Positions 15,094-26,494 of a DNA stretch of 62,875 nt are shown one piece after another. The DNA is from Pseudomonadota bacterium (GTDB lineage: Bacteria; Desulfobacterota; Desulfovibrionia; Desulfovibrionales; Desulfovibrionaceae). Each line of letters starts with the position of its first letter. Positions within the stretch are counted from its first letter, which is position 1. Below the pieces are notes generated by a model. The model was not told where the DNA came from. It worked only from the letters and a program-made list of their open reading frames with translations, and did not search any database. Made by a program: the position numbers and the translations under genes. The DNA lies in assembly GCA_018816865.1 (NCBI GenBank), contig JAHIUW010000037.1, positions 1-62,875 of the forward strand, written 5' to 3'.

Positions 15094-16984
15094 GCTTCTG
15101 TCACGCCTGTTCAAGGTACTGGCCTACGCGCCCCTGGCAACCCTGGCGATCCTGCTGGCCCTGCAGACCTACTTCGCCCTGGATTCGCGAGCCCTGTGGT
15201 TTTCGGATGAAATCCGCTACGCCAACGTCTTCGAGCACTTGATCCAGGCCAAGAAATGGCTGGTCATGTACCTGAACGGCGTGCCCTATCCGGACAAACC
15301 GCCCGTGTATTTCTGGTTCCTGACGGCGCTGCTGCCCATCTTCAAGGGGCCGGTGCCCGCGCTATTCATGGCCGGGGCCGCGGCCTCGGGCCTAGCGTTC
15401 CTCGCCGCCACCTGCGCCCTGTCCCGCTTCGTGCTGCGCGCCCGGCGCGAGGTCTCCCTGGGGGCCGGACTGGTCCTTTTGACCTGTTTCTATTTCATCG
15501 GCCTGACGCACTACTCGCGCATGGATCTGCTGTTCGCGTCACTGATCACGGCCTCGCAGATCTGCCTGTTCAGGGCCTGGGAACGCGACCGCGCAGACGG
15601 CCTGGCCATCGCCGGATTCCTGCTGGCCGCCGTGGCCACCCTGACCAAGGGGCCGCTTGGATTGCTCTTTCCCCTGCTGACCAGCCTCGTGTTCCTGACC
15701 TGGAGGGGGAAACTGAGGCGCTTCTTCAGGCGCGACGTGGCCCTGGGCTTCGGTCTGGCCCTGCTGGTGCTCGTGGGCTGGATCGCCGCAGCCTGGTTCG
15801 GAGGCGAGCATGAACTGGTGAGCGACATCTTCCACAAGCAGATCTATGCCCGGGCGGTCAACGCCTCGCACCACGAGCAGCCCTTCTGGCACTATCTCGC
15901 CACCCTGCCGGCCGCGTGGCTGCCCTGGACCTTCCTGCTGGTGGCGCTGCCCCTGAAACGCCTTGCCAGCGCCTCGTTCTGGGGCGAGGTCTGCGCCACG
16001 CGCAAGGAAGGCGACGCCGGGACGACCTTCCTCTGGATTCAGGTCCTGTCAGGCTTCCTGCTGCTGAGCTGCCTGTCCACCAAGATCATCGTCTACCTGC
16101 TGCCCATCTTCCCGCCCCTGGCCCTGCTCAGCGCACGGGCTTTCCTGGACCTGGAACAGGACAGGATCACCCGGTTCATGATCTGGACGGGCGGATTGTT
16201 CGCCTTCGTGGCCCTGACCCTGCCGTTTGGCAACTTCTTCCACCAGTGGCCCATCCACGTCGAAGGCCTGTGGTGGGTGGGTCTGGCCTCGGCCCTGGCC
16301 GCCGCCGCCCTGTGGTTCGGCCGCAGGCTCTCGCCCCCCGCTGCGCTGCTGGCCCTGGGGCTGCTGGCCACGACCTGGATGCAGCCGCTCTTGCTGATCA
16401 CCCTGCCGTCCCTGGACGGAGCCATGAGCCCCAAGGCCCAGGCCCAGCTCATGGGCGAGTACATCGACCAAGGCTACGCGCCCGTGGCCTTCAAGATCTA
16501 TTCCGGGGTCTACACCTACTACAGCGGCCACAACATCCTGGAGACCCAGGACCTGCCGCTCATCGAGCGCATGGTAGCCGAAGAGCCCCGGCTCGTCCTG
16601 GGCATCCAGAAAAAAGAGTGGGAGCGCTGGGAAAACCGGCCAGAATCGCTTACAGTAGTCCATGAGCAATGGGTCGTGGACCGGCCTTACGTCCTGGCGA
16701 TCAAGGATGGCGAGGTCAAACCCGCCTCCCTGGAGCCGCCCCGGACGACCGCGGTGGAGGACGAATCCGGCCAGGCCGACACGACACCGTCAGTGGAAGG
16801 TGAATCCGAACAGGCCGACACGGCGACGGCAGTGGAGGGCGACCCCGGACAATCCGACGTGACGCCGGCCGGGGAAAACGCCCCCTCGTCCCAAATGGAC
16901 GACAAGACATCCGGGACGACAGTCCCAGCCGACGGGTCAGGACCGACAGTCCCTGAAGAAACGGAGCCTCCCGCCGGACAATAA
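15086..16984 (+). CDS. GT39/ArnT-like polytopic glycosyltransferase with repetitive C-terminal tail
   Basis: 632 aa. The start is the ATG at 15086, overlapping the upstream gene, with GGGGAGAGGA about 12 nt before it. About eleven membrane segments are visible. The first periplasmic loop has SDEIRYANVFEHL and DKPPVYFWF, matching the D/E-containing loop of protein-mannosyltransferase/ArnT enzymes, which move a sugar from a polyprenyl-phosphate donor onto lipid A or protein outside the inner membrane. From about residue 550 the protein turns into a hydrophilic Glu/Asp/Thr/Pro-rich tail with three imperfect 13-14-residue repeats (VEGESEQADTATA type) that ArnT proteins normally lack. The partnership with the PAP2 gene fits envelope glycosylation. 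Donor and acceptor are unknown. Confidence 0.88.
   Translation: MDKLLSRLFKVLAYAPLATLAILLALQTYFALDSRALWFSDEIRYANVFEHLIQAKKWLVMYLNGVPYPDKPPVYFWFLTALLPIFKGPVPALFMAGAAASGLAFLAATCALSRFVLRARREVSLGAGLVLLTCFYFIGLTHYSRMDLLFASLITASQICLFRAWERDRADGLAIAGFLLAAVATLTKGPLGLLFPLLTSLVFLTWRGKLRRFFRRDVALGFGLALLVLVGWIAAAWFGGEHELVSDIFHKQIYARAVNASHHEQPFWHYLATLPAAWLPWTFLLVALPLKRLASASFWGEVCATRKEGDAGTTFLWIQVLSGFLLLSCLSTKIIVYLLPIFPPLALLSARAFLDLEQDRITRFMIWTGGLFAFVALTLPFGNFFHQWPIHVEGLWWVGLASALAAAALWFGRRLSPPAALLALGLLATTWMQPLLLITLPSLDGAMSPKAQAQLMGEYIDQGYAPVAFKIYSGVYTYYSGHNILETQDLPLIERMVAEEPRLVLGIQKKEWERWENRPESLTVVHEQWVVDRPYVLAIKDGEVKPASLEPPRTTAVEDESGQADTTPSVEGESEQADTATAVEGDPGQSDVTPAGENAPSSQMDDKTSGTTVPADGSGPTVPEETEPPAGQ
16745..16872 (+). 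repeat. three imperfect 13-14-residue repeats in the glycosyltransferase tail
   Basis: The units AVEDESGQADTTPS, VEGESEQADTATA and VEGDPGQSDVTPA follow one another, and the underlying DNA is similarly repetitive. They lie in a low-complexity acidic tail. Confidence 0.75.
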
Positions 16985-16998
16985 CCAGGAACGGCAGC

Positions 16999-17859
16999 AT
17001 GCAGCAGCACACCATCCTGATGTTCAGCCTGATCGTGATCTTGCTGTGCGGTGTTGGCTGCGCACACCCTCCCGGTGCCCCGTATCCCGAGCAGGACACC
17101 GGGAGCGCTGCTCTGGACCCCGAGGCTCTGCTGCACCTGCAGCGGGATCTGGGTGAGCAGGTTGCGGACCTTCAGCACCAACGTGCCCGCATCCTGGACA
17201 ATGACGCAGACAATGACGCCCCCGCCCACCTGGGACGTCTGGACCGTGCCCTGGAGACCCTGCGCTCCCGGCAACGCCAAGTGCGCATCCGGTTGCAGCA
17301 ACTCGGACTGTTTCCCAACGAACTGCGCTACGCCGTTGCTTCCCCCGCCGCGCCCATCCCTGATGCGACAACCGGGCAAACGGTTCCGTCCGCCACCGCG
17401 CCGCTGACGCCCTCGGTCCCCAAGGCACTTGGGCAATCGCCTCGACCTGAACCAATGCCAATGGTGTCCAAGCCGTCCGAGGCCCCCTCCGCCGGACCCC
17501 GACCCCGCACAGTCCCAGGGATGCCTGAGCCCGCCACGCCAGCCACGCTGACCGGCATCAGTTGGATCGATGACGGCCCGGCCTTGTCCCTGTACCTTGC
17601 CACCTCCGCCCCCAATCCGCGCTTTAAGACCTTCACCCTGCCGGCCCCGTCGCGCATCGTGGTGGACATTACGTCCATGCAACGCCCGGCCCCCCCTGCT
17701 TTGCACCTTGCCCTCTCGTCCCCCCATGCCCGGAGCATCCGCATGGGCTGGCATCCTGAGCACTCCTCCATCCGGGTGGTCATCGATTGCAGCGGCCAGA
17801 TTCCCCCGTACAGCGTCCTCTCCACTGCCCAGGGAATCACCGTCAGATTAACACGTTGA
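16999..17859 (+). CDS. AMIN-domain lipoprotein
   Basis: 286 aa. A signal peptide with lipobox (VGC, Cys at about residue 21) makes it a lipoprotein. Residues 30-100 are a charged helical region (LQRDLGEQVADLQHQRARIL), probably a coiled coil. A Pro/Ala-rich linker follows to about residue 180. The C-terminal 100 residues resemble an AMIN domain (FTLPAPSRIVVDI, then SIRMGWHP and RVVIDCSG), which localises amidases or secretin-type proteins to peptidoglycan. No amidase catalytic domain follows. It starts 14 nt after the GT39 gene, so it is co-transcribed with the envelope cluster. AMIN assignment rests on the pattern only. Confidence 0.8.
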   Translation: MQQHTILMFSLIVILLCGVGCAHPPGAPYPEQDTGSAALDPEALLHLQRDLGEQVADLQHQRARILDNDADNDAPAHLGRLDRALETLRSRQRQVRIRLQQLGLFPNELRYAVASPAAPIPDATTGQTVPSATAPLTPSVPKALGQSPRPEPMPMVSKPSEAPSAGPRPRTVPGMPEPATPATLTGISWIDDGPALSLYLATSAPNPRFKTFTLPAPSRIVVDITSMQRPAPPALHLALSSPHARSIRMGWHPEHSSIRVVIDCSGQIPPYSVLSTAQGITVRLTR

Positions 17860-18031
17860 GCCGCAGCGCCCTCCCCGTCCGTAATACAGGACACATCCCC
17901 CCCCTGGAATCCTAGTTTCCGGACGGATTCATCAGGGTGGCCCCAGCTTCCAGCCTGCCTCTCAGTACCCTGTCCACGCAAAAGGGCTTGTGCTGTCGCT
18001 CAATAGTCCGATTCGTCACAGGCCTGTCTCC

Positions 18032-18048
18032 TTGGCGCAGCCCTTGCA
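18032..18048 (+). promoter_or_regulatory. sigma-54 promoter upstream of the chemotaxis transducer
   Basis: TTGGCGCAGCCCTTGCA matches the -24/-12 consensus at nearly every position. The invariant GG (18034-18035) and GC (18046-18047) have the required 10 nt between them. It lies about 100 nt before the start at 18149. Confidence 0.65.
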
Positions 18049-18148
18049 ATTGACTGTCATTTCACAGGCGCGGCCCGAGGACTCGGCATTGGTATGCGGA
18101 GGAGACCGCGTCTGAATAGACGATTCATCGCTCACGACAGGGAAAACA

Positions 18149-19600
18149 ATGATCGACATCTTGACCATCATCCTGGCCATCGCCCTAGCGGGTTGCGTGA
18201 CGGCCCTCATCTGGCTGTCCACACGTCGCAAGGCCGCGTTCAAGGCCCTGGAAGACAGTGCCCGGCGCATCGCCCGGGGCGACCTGCACGCCCGCTTCAA
18301 GATCCAAGGGGCCTGCCCCCTGTGCGACAGCCTGAACGCCATGACCGAGGCCCTGGTGCACAAATTGTCCTTTGCCAACGGCGTGCTGGACGGCATCGAT
18401 ACGCCCTACGTGGTCGTGGACACCAAGGAGATTCTGGTACGCACCAACCCCAGCCTGATCACCATCCTGGAACAGGAAGGCCGCCCGGGGGACCATTACG
18501 GGCAGGACGTTTCCATGTTCTTCTATGGTGAAAAGCGCCGCACCGTGTTGGCCGAAAGTCTTGAACACAACACCGTGACCTCCAAGGAAGTGGAATTCAC
18601 GGGCCGCAAGGGTGGCAAGCGCAACCTCCTGATCAACGCCTCCCCACTGTTCGACCTGGGAGGAAAACTCATGGGCGCGCTGTGCATCTATCAAGATTTT
18701 ACGGATCTGCGACGCAAAGAGGCCGAGGTCATGGGCCAGGCCCAACGCATCACCGAGGCCGTCCGACAATCCGAAGGCGTGACCAGTGAGGCGCTCAAGG
18801 CCGCCGCAGACCTGGACAACCTGGTGGCCGAGGCCACCAGGTCCGCCGACAGCCAGACCGCCCGCTCCGTGGACACGGCCACAGCCATGGAGCAGATGAA
18901 CGCTGCGGTGCTGGACGTGGCGCGCAACGCCTCCGATGCCGCCGAGCAGGCCTCCCTGACGCGGGACAAGGCCCATGCCGGGGCCACCGTGGTGCGCGAG
19001 GCCACCAGTGCCATGGACGAGGTCAACGCCAACACCGAGACCCTGCGCAAACACCTCGAAAAGTTGGGGACCTATGCCGAAGGCATCGGCTCTGTCATGA
19101 ACGTCATCACCGACATCGCCGACCAGACCAACCTGCTGGCACTCAACGCCGCCATCGAGGCCGCCCGCGCGGGCGATGCCGGACGGGGCTTTGCCGTGGT
19201 GGCCGACGAGGTCCGCAAGCTGGCTGAAAAGACCATGGGTGCCACCAAGGAAGTTGGGGACGCCATCGCCGCCATCCAGGACGTGTCGCGTGTGAGCATT
19301 GCTGACATGACCCACGCGGCCAAGGCCGTTCTGCGCACCCGCGAATTATCCGCTGCTTCGGGGGCTGCCCTGGAAGAGATAGTGAAACTGGCCGTCAACA
19401 CCTCGGACCAGGTTCGGGCCATCGCCACGGCGTCGGAGGAGCAGTCCGCCACCTCCGAGCATATCAACCAATCCGTGGAAGACGTGCGCGAGACCTCCGA
19501 GCAACTGGCCCGGGACATGAACGTTGCTGCCGAGGAGCTGCGCCAACTGCGCCAGACCATTGAGTCCCTGTCCCGGATCATCGCCACTGTTCAGGCCTAG
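18149..19600 (+). CDS. PAS-containing methyl-accepting chemotaxis protein without periplasmic domain
   Basis: 483 aa. One membrane segment (about residues 4-24) is followed directly by a HAMP-like helix, a Cys pair (C56-P-L-C59), and a PAS domain (about 75-195). The cytoplasmic MCP signalling domain occupies about 250-480, with the kinase-contact hairpin near [20 protein letters not shown]. With no second membrane segment or outside domain, it would sense an internal signal (redox, oxygen or a bound cofactor through PAS and perhaps the CxxC) and control CheA. A sigma-54 promoter precedes it, and a long perfect hairpin follows its stop. No che operon is adjacent; a cheW lies 32 kb away. Confidence 0.92.
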   Translation: MIDILTIILAIALAGCVTALIWLSTRRKAAFKALEDSARRIARGDLHARFKIQGACPLCDSLNAMTEALVHKLSFANGVLDGIDTPYVVVDTKEILVRTNPSLITILEQEGRPGDHYGQDVSMFFYGEKRRTVLAESLEHNTVTSKEVEFTGRKGGKRNLLINASPLFDLGGKLMGALCIYQDFTDLRRKEAEVMGQAQRITEAVRQSEGVTSEALKAAADLDNLVAEATRSADSQTARSVDTATAMEQMNAAVLDVARNASDAAEQASLTRDKAHAGATVVREATSAMDEVNANTETLRKHLEKLGTYAEGIGSVMNVITDIADQTNLLALNAAIEAARAGDAGRGFAVVADEVRKLAEKTMGATKEVGDAIAAIQDVSRVSIADMTHAAKAVLRTRELSAASGAALEEIVKLAVNTSDQVRAIATASEEQSATSEHINQSVEDVRETSEQLARDMNVAAEELRQLRQTIESLSRIIATVQA

Positions 19601-19615
19601 TCCAATTCCTAATCC

Positions 19616-19662
19616 ACGTTGAGACGGGCCGTAGGCAAAGCGCCTACGGCCCGTCTCAACGT
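19616..19662. repeat. perfect 21-bp inverted repeat (hairpin) after the chemotaxis gene
   Basis: Two 21-nt arms (left 19616-19636, right 19642-19662) pair perfectly around a 5-nt loop. There is no T-run after either arm, so it is not a classical intrinsic terminator. It may still end or stabilise the transcript 3' end. Confidence 0.75.
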
Positions 19663-19812
19663 TGCCGAGAGATCGTACCTGCCCCGGGCCCCTGGCAAGC
19701 GCTCGAAGCAGGACCACCAGCTGACCACTGTTACTTTTCTGTGAACCTATTGTGGGGGTGTTTCGAACGCGTTATGGGTGGATAGCTTCAGCCATAAACA
19801 AGGAAAACGGCC

Positions 19813-20019
19813 ATGCTGTCCAGAGACATGGGCAAAATCATCGGTGGATTCCAGCCTGAGCAGGGCTGTCCCGAAGGCATCGGGCCCCTACGGTTCGATG
19901 CCCCTGAGGGCGATCCTGCCAGGGACATCGAAGACCTGATCAGTGAAGCCGTACGCACGGTGATCAGAGCCGCCATCTTCGGTTCACTGGGGCTTGTGGC
20001 CCTGTCGTTGTTGAGCTGA
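19813..20019 (+). CDS. small hypothetical protein with C-terminal membrane segment
   Basis: 68 aa, not recognised. It starts with MLSRDMGKIIGGF, has an acidic Pro/Gly middle, then a possible amphipathic helix (DIEDLISEAVRTVIRAA) and a C-terminal hydrophobic stretch of about 15 residues that could sit in the membrane. A weak AAGGAAAA lies about 7 nt upstream of the ATG. It stands alone between the chemotaxis gene and the convergent diguanylate cyclase, with about 150 nt of non-coding DNA on each side. Coding is plausible, not proven. Confidence 0.45.
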   Translation: MLSRDMGKIIGGFQPEQGCPEGIGPLRFDAPEGDPARDIEDLISEAVRTVIRAAIFGSLGLVALSLLS

Positions 20020-20182
20020 GGTGAACCCGAAGCAGCACGACCCACGGTGATGCCTCGCTGAGGGCAAGGTAACCGCTCGCTGGCTGGACAGAGGCCTGGG
20101 CGTTGAGCGCACCTGCATCGTTCTGCCGCAGAAGCCTCCCCTTGGCAAACCCCTGAACCGAGGATTGCATCCCCCGTTCCGG

Positions 20183-21463
20183 CTAGACCCTCTCGACCCT
20201 GTTCCGACCCTTCTTCTTGGCCTTGTACAGGGCCTTGTCCGCCTGTTTGAGGACCTCTTCCGGGCTCTGCCCCCCCACCCGCTCGGCCAGCCCCATGGAG
20301 ATGGTCACCGAAACCGTTTTCGTGCCCGGCTGCTTTTTGGCGGGCTGGGTCCCGGATTTGGCGCCGGTCCGGGGTTTCTTCACGGGCCGGGGCACGGTGC
20401 GTACGCTGAAGCCTGCCCCCTCGATGGACGCCCGCAGGGCATCCAGAGGCTCGAAGGCCTCGTCTGCGCTCTTGCGGGGGAAGAGGATGGTGAATTCCTC
20501 GCCGCCGTAGCGGTAGGCCCGACCGCCGCCCGTCACCCTGCCCAGGTGCGAAGCCACCATGCGCAGGACCTCGTCGCCCACGTCATGACCATAGCTGTCG
20601 TTGAACTTCTTGAAGTGGTCGATGTCCGCCATGGCGATGGCGTAACGACTGCCCAGACCCTTCAAATCCGCCACCAGGGAACGCCGGGCGGGCAGCCCGG
20701 TCAATTCATCAAGAAAGGCCATGCGATAAGAGTCCTGCAACAGGGGCATCGCCAGCGCCAGGGCAGTCCCCATGGCCAAGGCTGCCGGCTGGGGCGCATG
20801 GCCCACGGAGTGCAACGTCGCCAGGATTCCGGCCAGGCCTACGGCCAGCCCGGCGTCCATGGGTGAATCCTTGACCGCGGCCTTCAGCAGCAGCAGTGCA
20901 ACGCCCAGGGTTCCACCCAGAAGAGCGGGTTGCGGCAACAGCGTCCACTGATCCCAGGCCGGACCCAACAGCCGCCAATGGAGCAGTTGATCCGCCGAGT
21001 CGAGGAGTCCCAGGGCGGCCTGCGGCCCGGATGCGCCGAAGGCCCCGCTGGCCACAAACAGCACCAGCAGAATCTGGACCCCATAGAACGCCAGCTGACC
21101 AAGCCCGCTGCGGCTGAACACGCCCCGGTCACCCAGAAGTGAGGCCAACAGCACGTTGAGCGGCAAAAGCACGGCAAAGGCGGCATAGACCACCCGGCTG
21201 AGCGGTTCCTGCCCCAGTCCCTGCGCCAGCAGTCCGGCAAACCAGCAGGCCAGAGCGGTCAGAACCAGCACGGGCACCGCACGACTGCGTTTGAAGCGCC
21301 AACAGACGATGGCCGCAAAGACAGCCGCTCCATAGGGCACGACCGCCATGGCGCGAGGGGGCAACAGCTCCAGCTGCCCGAAGGCAGCCCAGCATCCCCC
21401 AAGCACCGCCAGGGGCATGAAAATAATAAAAAAGATTCGCAACATGGCCCGGCTCAATACCAC
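20183..21463 (-). CDS. membrane-bound diguanylate cyclase (GGDEF)
   Basis: 426 aa from a GTG at 21463; an ATG six codons later is the alternative, and neither has a strong ribosome site. Residues 1-240 hold roughly seven to eight membrane segments, a MASE-type sensory region of no family I can name. The GGDEF domain (about 255-425) has the metal-binding MADIDHFKKFNDSYGH and the active GGEEF signature, so it should make cyclic di-GMP. No RxxD product-inhibition site sits upstream of GGEEF. A Lys/Pro-rich stretch of about 20 residues (PVKKPRTGAKSGTQPAKK) is inserted between GGEEF and the VTISMG strand. It stands alone. Confidence 0.92.
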   Translation of the reverse strand: MVLSRAMLRIFFIIFMPLAVLGGCWAAFGQLELLPPRAMAVVPYGAAVFAAIVCWRFKRSRAVPVLVLTALACWFAGLLAQGLGQEPLSRVVYAAFAVLLPLNVLLASLLGDRGVFSRSGLGQLAFYGVQILLVLFVASGAFGASGPQAALGLLDSADQLLHWRLLGPAWDQWTLLPQPALLGGTLGVALLLLKAAVKDSPMDAGLAVGLAGILATLHSVGHAPQPAALAMGTALALAMPLLQDSYRMAFLDELTGLPARRSLVADLKGLGSRYAIAMADIDHFKKFNDSYGHDVGDEVLRMVASHLGRVTGGGRAYRYGGEEFTILFPRKSADEAFEPLDALRASIEGAGFSVRTVPRPVKKPRTGAKSGTQPAKKQPGTKTVSVTISMGLAERVGGQSPEEVLKQADKALYKAKKKGRNRVERV

Positions 21464-21608
21464 GGACCAGGACAGGAGAAAAGCCTTGCAACCCAGCCGA
21501 TCCCGGCGATCCGAGCAGCGCCGGATTCCCGGTCGGCCGCGTTACGAAACGCGCATCAAGACATACGCGAGAGTTTCAGTTCTTTAAATCAACACAGCAG
21601 ACGCCCCC

Positions 21609-22442
21609 TTATGGCCGCCCCGCCCGGTATTGGTGGGGGGTCGCCCCGGTGACTTGCTTGAAAGCATTGGAAAAATGGCTCTGATCCACATAGCCCGCGG
21701 CCAAGGCCACTTCCACGAGGCTTGCGCCGTCGCGCATCAGGCGCTTGGCCAGGTCGATACGCAGCTGGGTCTGGTAGGCGTGGGGAGAGAGGCCCTGCTC
21801 GCGCTGGAAGGCACGTAGCACGGCATAACGCGATAGCCCGGTAAGCACGGACAACTCGGCCAGGGCGACCTTGGCGGTGGGGTCGGCGTTGAGACGCTCC
21901 CGGACCAGGCGCACGACCTCGCTGCCGCCGCGATCCGGGGCCTCGGGGGGCACTGCCTGGGCGTGGCGGGACAGGAGCAGGGCGCAGGCCTGGAGCAGGC
22001 GGGATTCCTTGTCCAGGGCGTCGGAGCCTCGGCACACGGCCTCGTTCAACCCAACCAGGGTCCGGCAGAGCTCATCGTCACGAAAAACGGGTTCGGGAAA
22101 TTGCGGGGCCACCAGCTCGGACTCGAAGACATCCAGGGCGGCGGCTTCCAGGACATCGCTGTCGAGGTAAAACATGCGATAAGACCAGCCCGAGTCCTTG
22201 ACGGGATTGCAGGCATGGACCTCTCCGGGATGGATCACGATCAGGTCGCCCGCGGTCATGGCGACGGTCTTGTCGCGCAGGAACGCCGTGTTGGTCCCTT
22301 CCTCGATGAAGGCCAGAGAATAGCAGTCGTGGGTGTGCTTGGGAAAACACACCGCGGTGTAGCTGGAATAGCGGATTTCCACGCCAGGCAAGTCGGGGTC
22401 TCGCCAGAAGCGCACGTCCGGTCGATGCAGGTCTTTGCTCAT
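21609..22442 (-). CDS. AraC-family transcriptional regulator
   Basis: 277 aa from the ATG at 22442; the frame continues upstream to 22496 but that extension looks non-coding. The N-terminal half is a cupin effector-binding domain (PKHTHDCYSLAFIEEG, GDLIVIHPGEVHACNP). The C-terminal 100 residues hold two helix-turn-helix motifs, with the family signature AAGYVDQSHFSNAFKQVTG and a final TPHQYR. It lies 63 nt downstream of the periplasmic binding-protein gene on the same strand and may respond to the same compound. Ligand and targets are unknown. Confidence 0.92.
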   Translation of the reverse strand: MSKDLHRPDVRFWRDPDLPGVEIRYSSYTAVCFPKHTHDCYSLAFIEEGTNTAFLRDKTVAMTAGDLIVIHPGEVHACNPVKDSGWSYRMFYLDSDVLEAAALDVFESELVAPQFPEPVFRDDELCRTLVGLNEAVCRGSDALDKESRLLQACALLLSRHAQAVPPEAPDRGGSEVVRLVRERLNADPTAKVALAELSVLTGLSRYAVLRAFQREQGLSPHAYQTQLRIDLAKRLMRDGASLVEVALAAGYVDQSHFSNAFKQVTGATPHQYRAGRP

Positions 22443-22505
22443 GGAAGGACCATAGCAACCGCAAGGGCGCAGGAAAAGCCCAGGAATGGACGCCACGCAA
22501 ACCCA

Positions 22506-23279
22506 TTACTGGATGTTTTCGTTGATGATTTCCAGATAACGGGCCTCCTGCTTGAAGCCTTGCAGGACCTCGTCGAAACGATCGACAAAGGCCTGAGAGA
22601 TCGTGGCGAGATTGAACAGGGGATAGAGCCGGATGTCGGCAAGGGGGGTCTCCTCCAAAGGGCTGAGCTGGTCCTTGAGCTTGCCTGCGTTCAACAGTTG
22701 CAGGCAGTTGAGATAATCGCACAGGGCATAGTCCACCCGCCCCCGGAGCAGAAGTTCCAGATTGGCGCGATCCGAGCTCACGGTCACAATGTCCCGATTA
22801 TTTTCAATATATTCATTAAAAGCAGGTGTATAGAAATAATCGCGCACAACACCGACGCGGTGTCCCTTCAGGTCGTCCAACGAATTGTAAGCCAGATGAG
22901 CCCGGTCCTCCTTGCGCACAAAAAAGACCCACCGAGAGATGATCAACTCAACCTTCGGATAGCGAACGTAATACAGCCGTGACTCATCATAGATGCCCGA
23001 GAAAAGCACATCCAGCTGCCCGGCTTCAATGCGCCTCAAGCCCCTTGCCCACGGGAAACTCTCAATCCCCTGCACCGAGGCTCCCATGCGGGAAAAGACT
23101 TCCAGCACAATCTGGGTGGCAATGCCGGATATTTCGCCCTTGGCCGTGGTGTATTCATAGGGCGGCCACTCATCCATACCCAGCCGCAGGCCCTGTTCTC
23201 CAGCAATGCAAGGCGCCGTCAGCCAGAAGCAGACGCACAGGGCGAAGCTCAACAGGAGGGAGAAAATGCGCACAGCCAC
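22506..23279 (-). CDS. periplasmic solute-binding protein (family 3, amino-acid type)
   Basis: 257 aa with a signal peptide ending near CIAGEQ (about residue 27). The mature part follows the SBP_bac_3 pattern: GMDEWPPYEY, GIATQIVLEVFSRMG, the QLDVLFSGI segment, and DDLKGHRVGVVRDYFY. It would bind a small polar solute in the periplasm. No permease or ATPase genes adjoin it, so it may be an orphan sensor or receptor rather than part of a transporter. The AraC gene follows it. Confidence 0.85.
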   Translation of the reverse strand: MAVRIFSLLLSFALCVCFWLTAPCIAGEQGLRLGMDEWPPYEYTTAKGEISGIATQIVLEVFSRMGASVQGIESFPWARGLRRIEAGQLDVLFSGIYDESRLYYVRYPKVELIISRWVFFVRKEDRAHLAYNSLDDLKGHRVGVVRDYFYTPAFNEYIENNRDIVTVSSDRANLELLLRGRVDYALCDYLNCLQLLNAGKLKDQLSPLEETPLADIRLYPLFNLATISQAFVDRFDEVLQGFKQEARYLEIINENIQ

Positions 23280-23415
23280 CTCAGGACAGCCTCAACACGA
23301 AGTAATTCACAAAGCACAAGGCGCAGAAAGCAACTCACCGCAACCCGCAGGATCGATGCCCGGCACACGACCCGATCATACCTACCAAGATAGGTAGTAT
23401 TCACCTCCCCGGCAA

Positions 23416-23446
23416 GAAAAAAGCCCCTCTCCTTGCAGAGAGGGGC
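23416..23446 (-). terminator. terminator of the dnaJ-cbpM-clpB operon
   Basis: On the minus strand the arms GCCCCTCTC / GAGAGGGGC enclose a 6-nt loop and are followed by six T, about 65 nt after the clpB stop. Confidence 0.88.
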
Positions 23447-23510
23447 CACGCTTCCGTATCCGTCAGACCCGGTACACCAGGCATTGATCACATCCTGCTC
23501 CAGGTCTGCC

Positions 23511-26105
<2,595 letters not shown>

Positions 26106-26145
26106 GAACAGTCCCTCCATGGTCAGCGGGGATTGTGTTGGGAGC

Positions 26146-26475
26146 TTACTTGTACTGTTCCAGTTCCTTGATCTTGTCTTCCAAGCGTTCGATACGCTCC
26201 AGAAGATCCACGATGATCGTTCCGCCCACGGTGGAAACACCCAAATCCAGGCAGATGCGCTCCAGCTTGCGGAGACGATACACGTCCCGCCCCTGGAACA
26301 GGTACAGCTCCTCCCTGGTGATCCTGGGCTCGATCCAACCCAGATCGATCAGCTCGCCCAGGCGGGAGGGATGGACCTGAGTCTGTTCCACAAACTCCGC
26401 CCAGGAGATCTGCGCCGATGGTTCGGGCAGCTTTTCGGAGGGTTCGCTGATGGACTTGCCGTAATCGTCGCTCAT
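26146..26475 (-). CDS. cbpM: CbpM-like chaperone modulator (MerR-type HTH fold)
   Basis: 109 aa. A short variable N-terminus is followed by SWAEFVEQTQVHPSRLGELIDLGWIEP (in part) and YRLRKLERICLDLGVS, the MerR-like helix-turn-helix fold found in CbpM. A C-terminal coiled coil follows (LLERIERLEDKIKELEQ). CbpM binds the J-domain of CbpA and blocks its stimulation of DnaK. It sits between the DnaJ-type gene (20 nt upstream) and clpB (40 nt downstream) on one transcript, exactly the context expected. A DNA-binding role cannot be excluded. Confidence 0.85.
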   Translation of the reverse strand: MSDDYGKSISEPSEKLPEPSAQISWAEFVEQTQVHPSRLGELIDLGWIEPRITREELYLFQGRDVYRLRKLERICLDLGVSTVGGTIIVDLLERIERLEDKIKELEQYK

Positions 26476-26494
26476 GGGGATATCCTCCGGACCG

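Noticed and set aside
23378-23400. imperfect palindrome ATACCTACC...GGTAGTAT upstream of the periplasmic binding-protein gene
   Set aside because: Only six-base arms with an off-centre mismatch, AT-rich, and between a terminator and a gene start. Too weak to call an operator.
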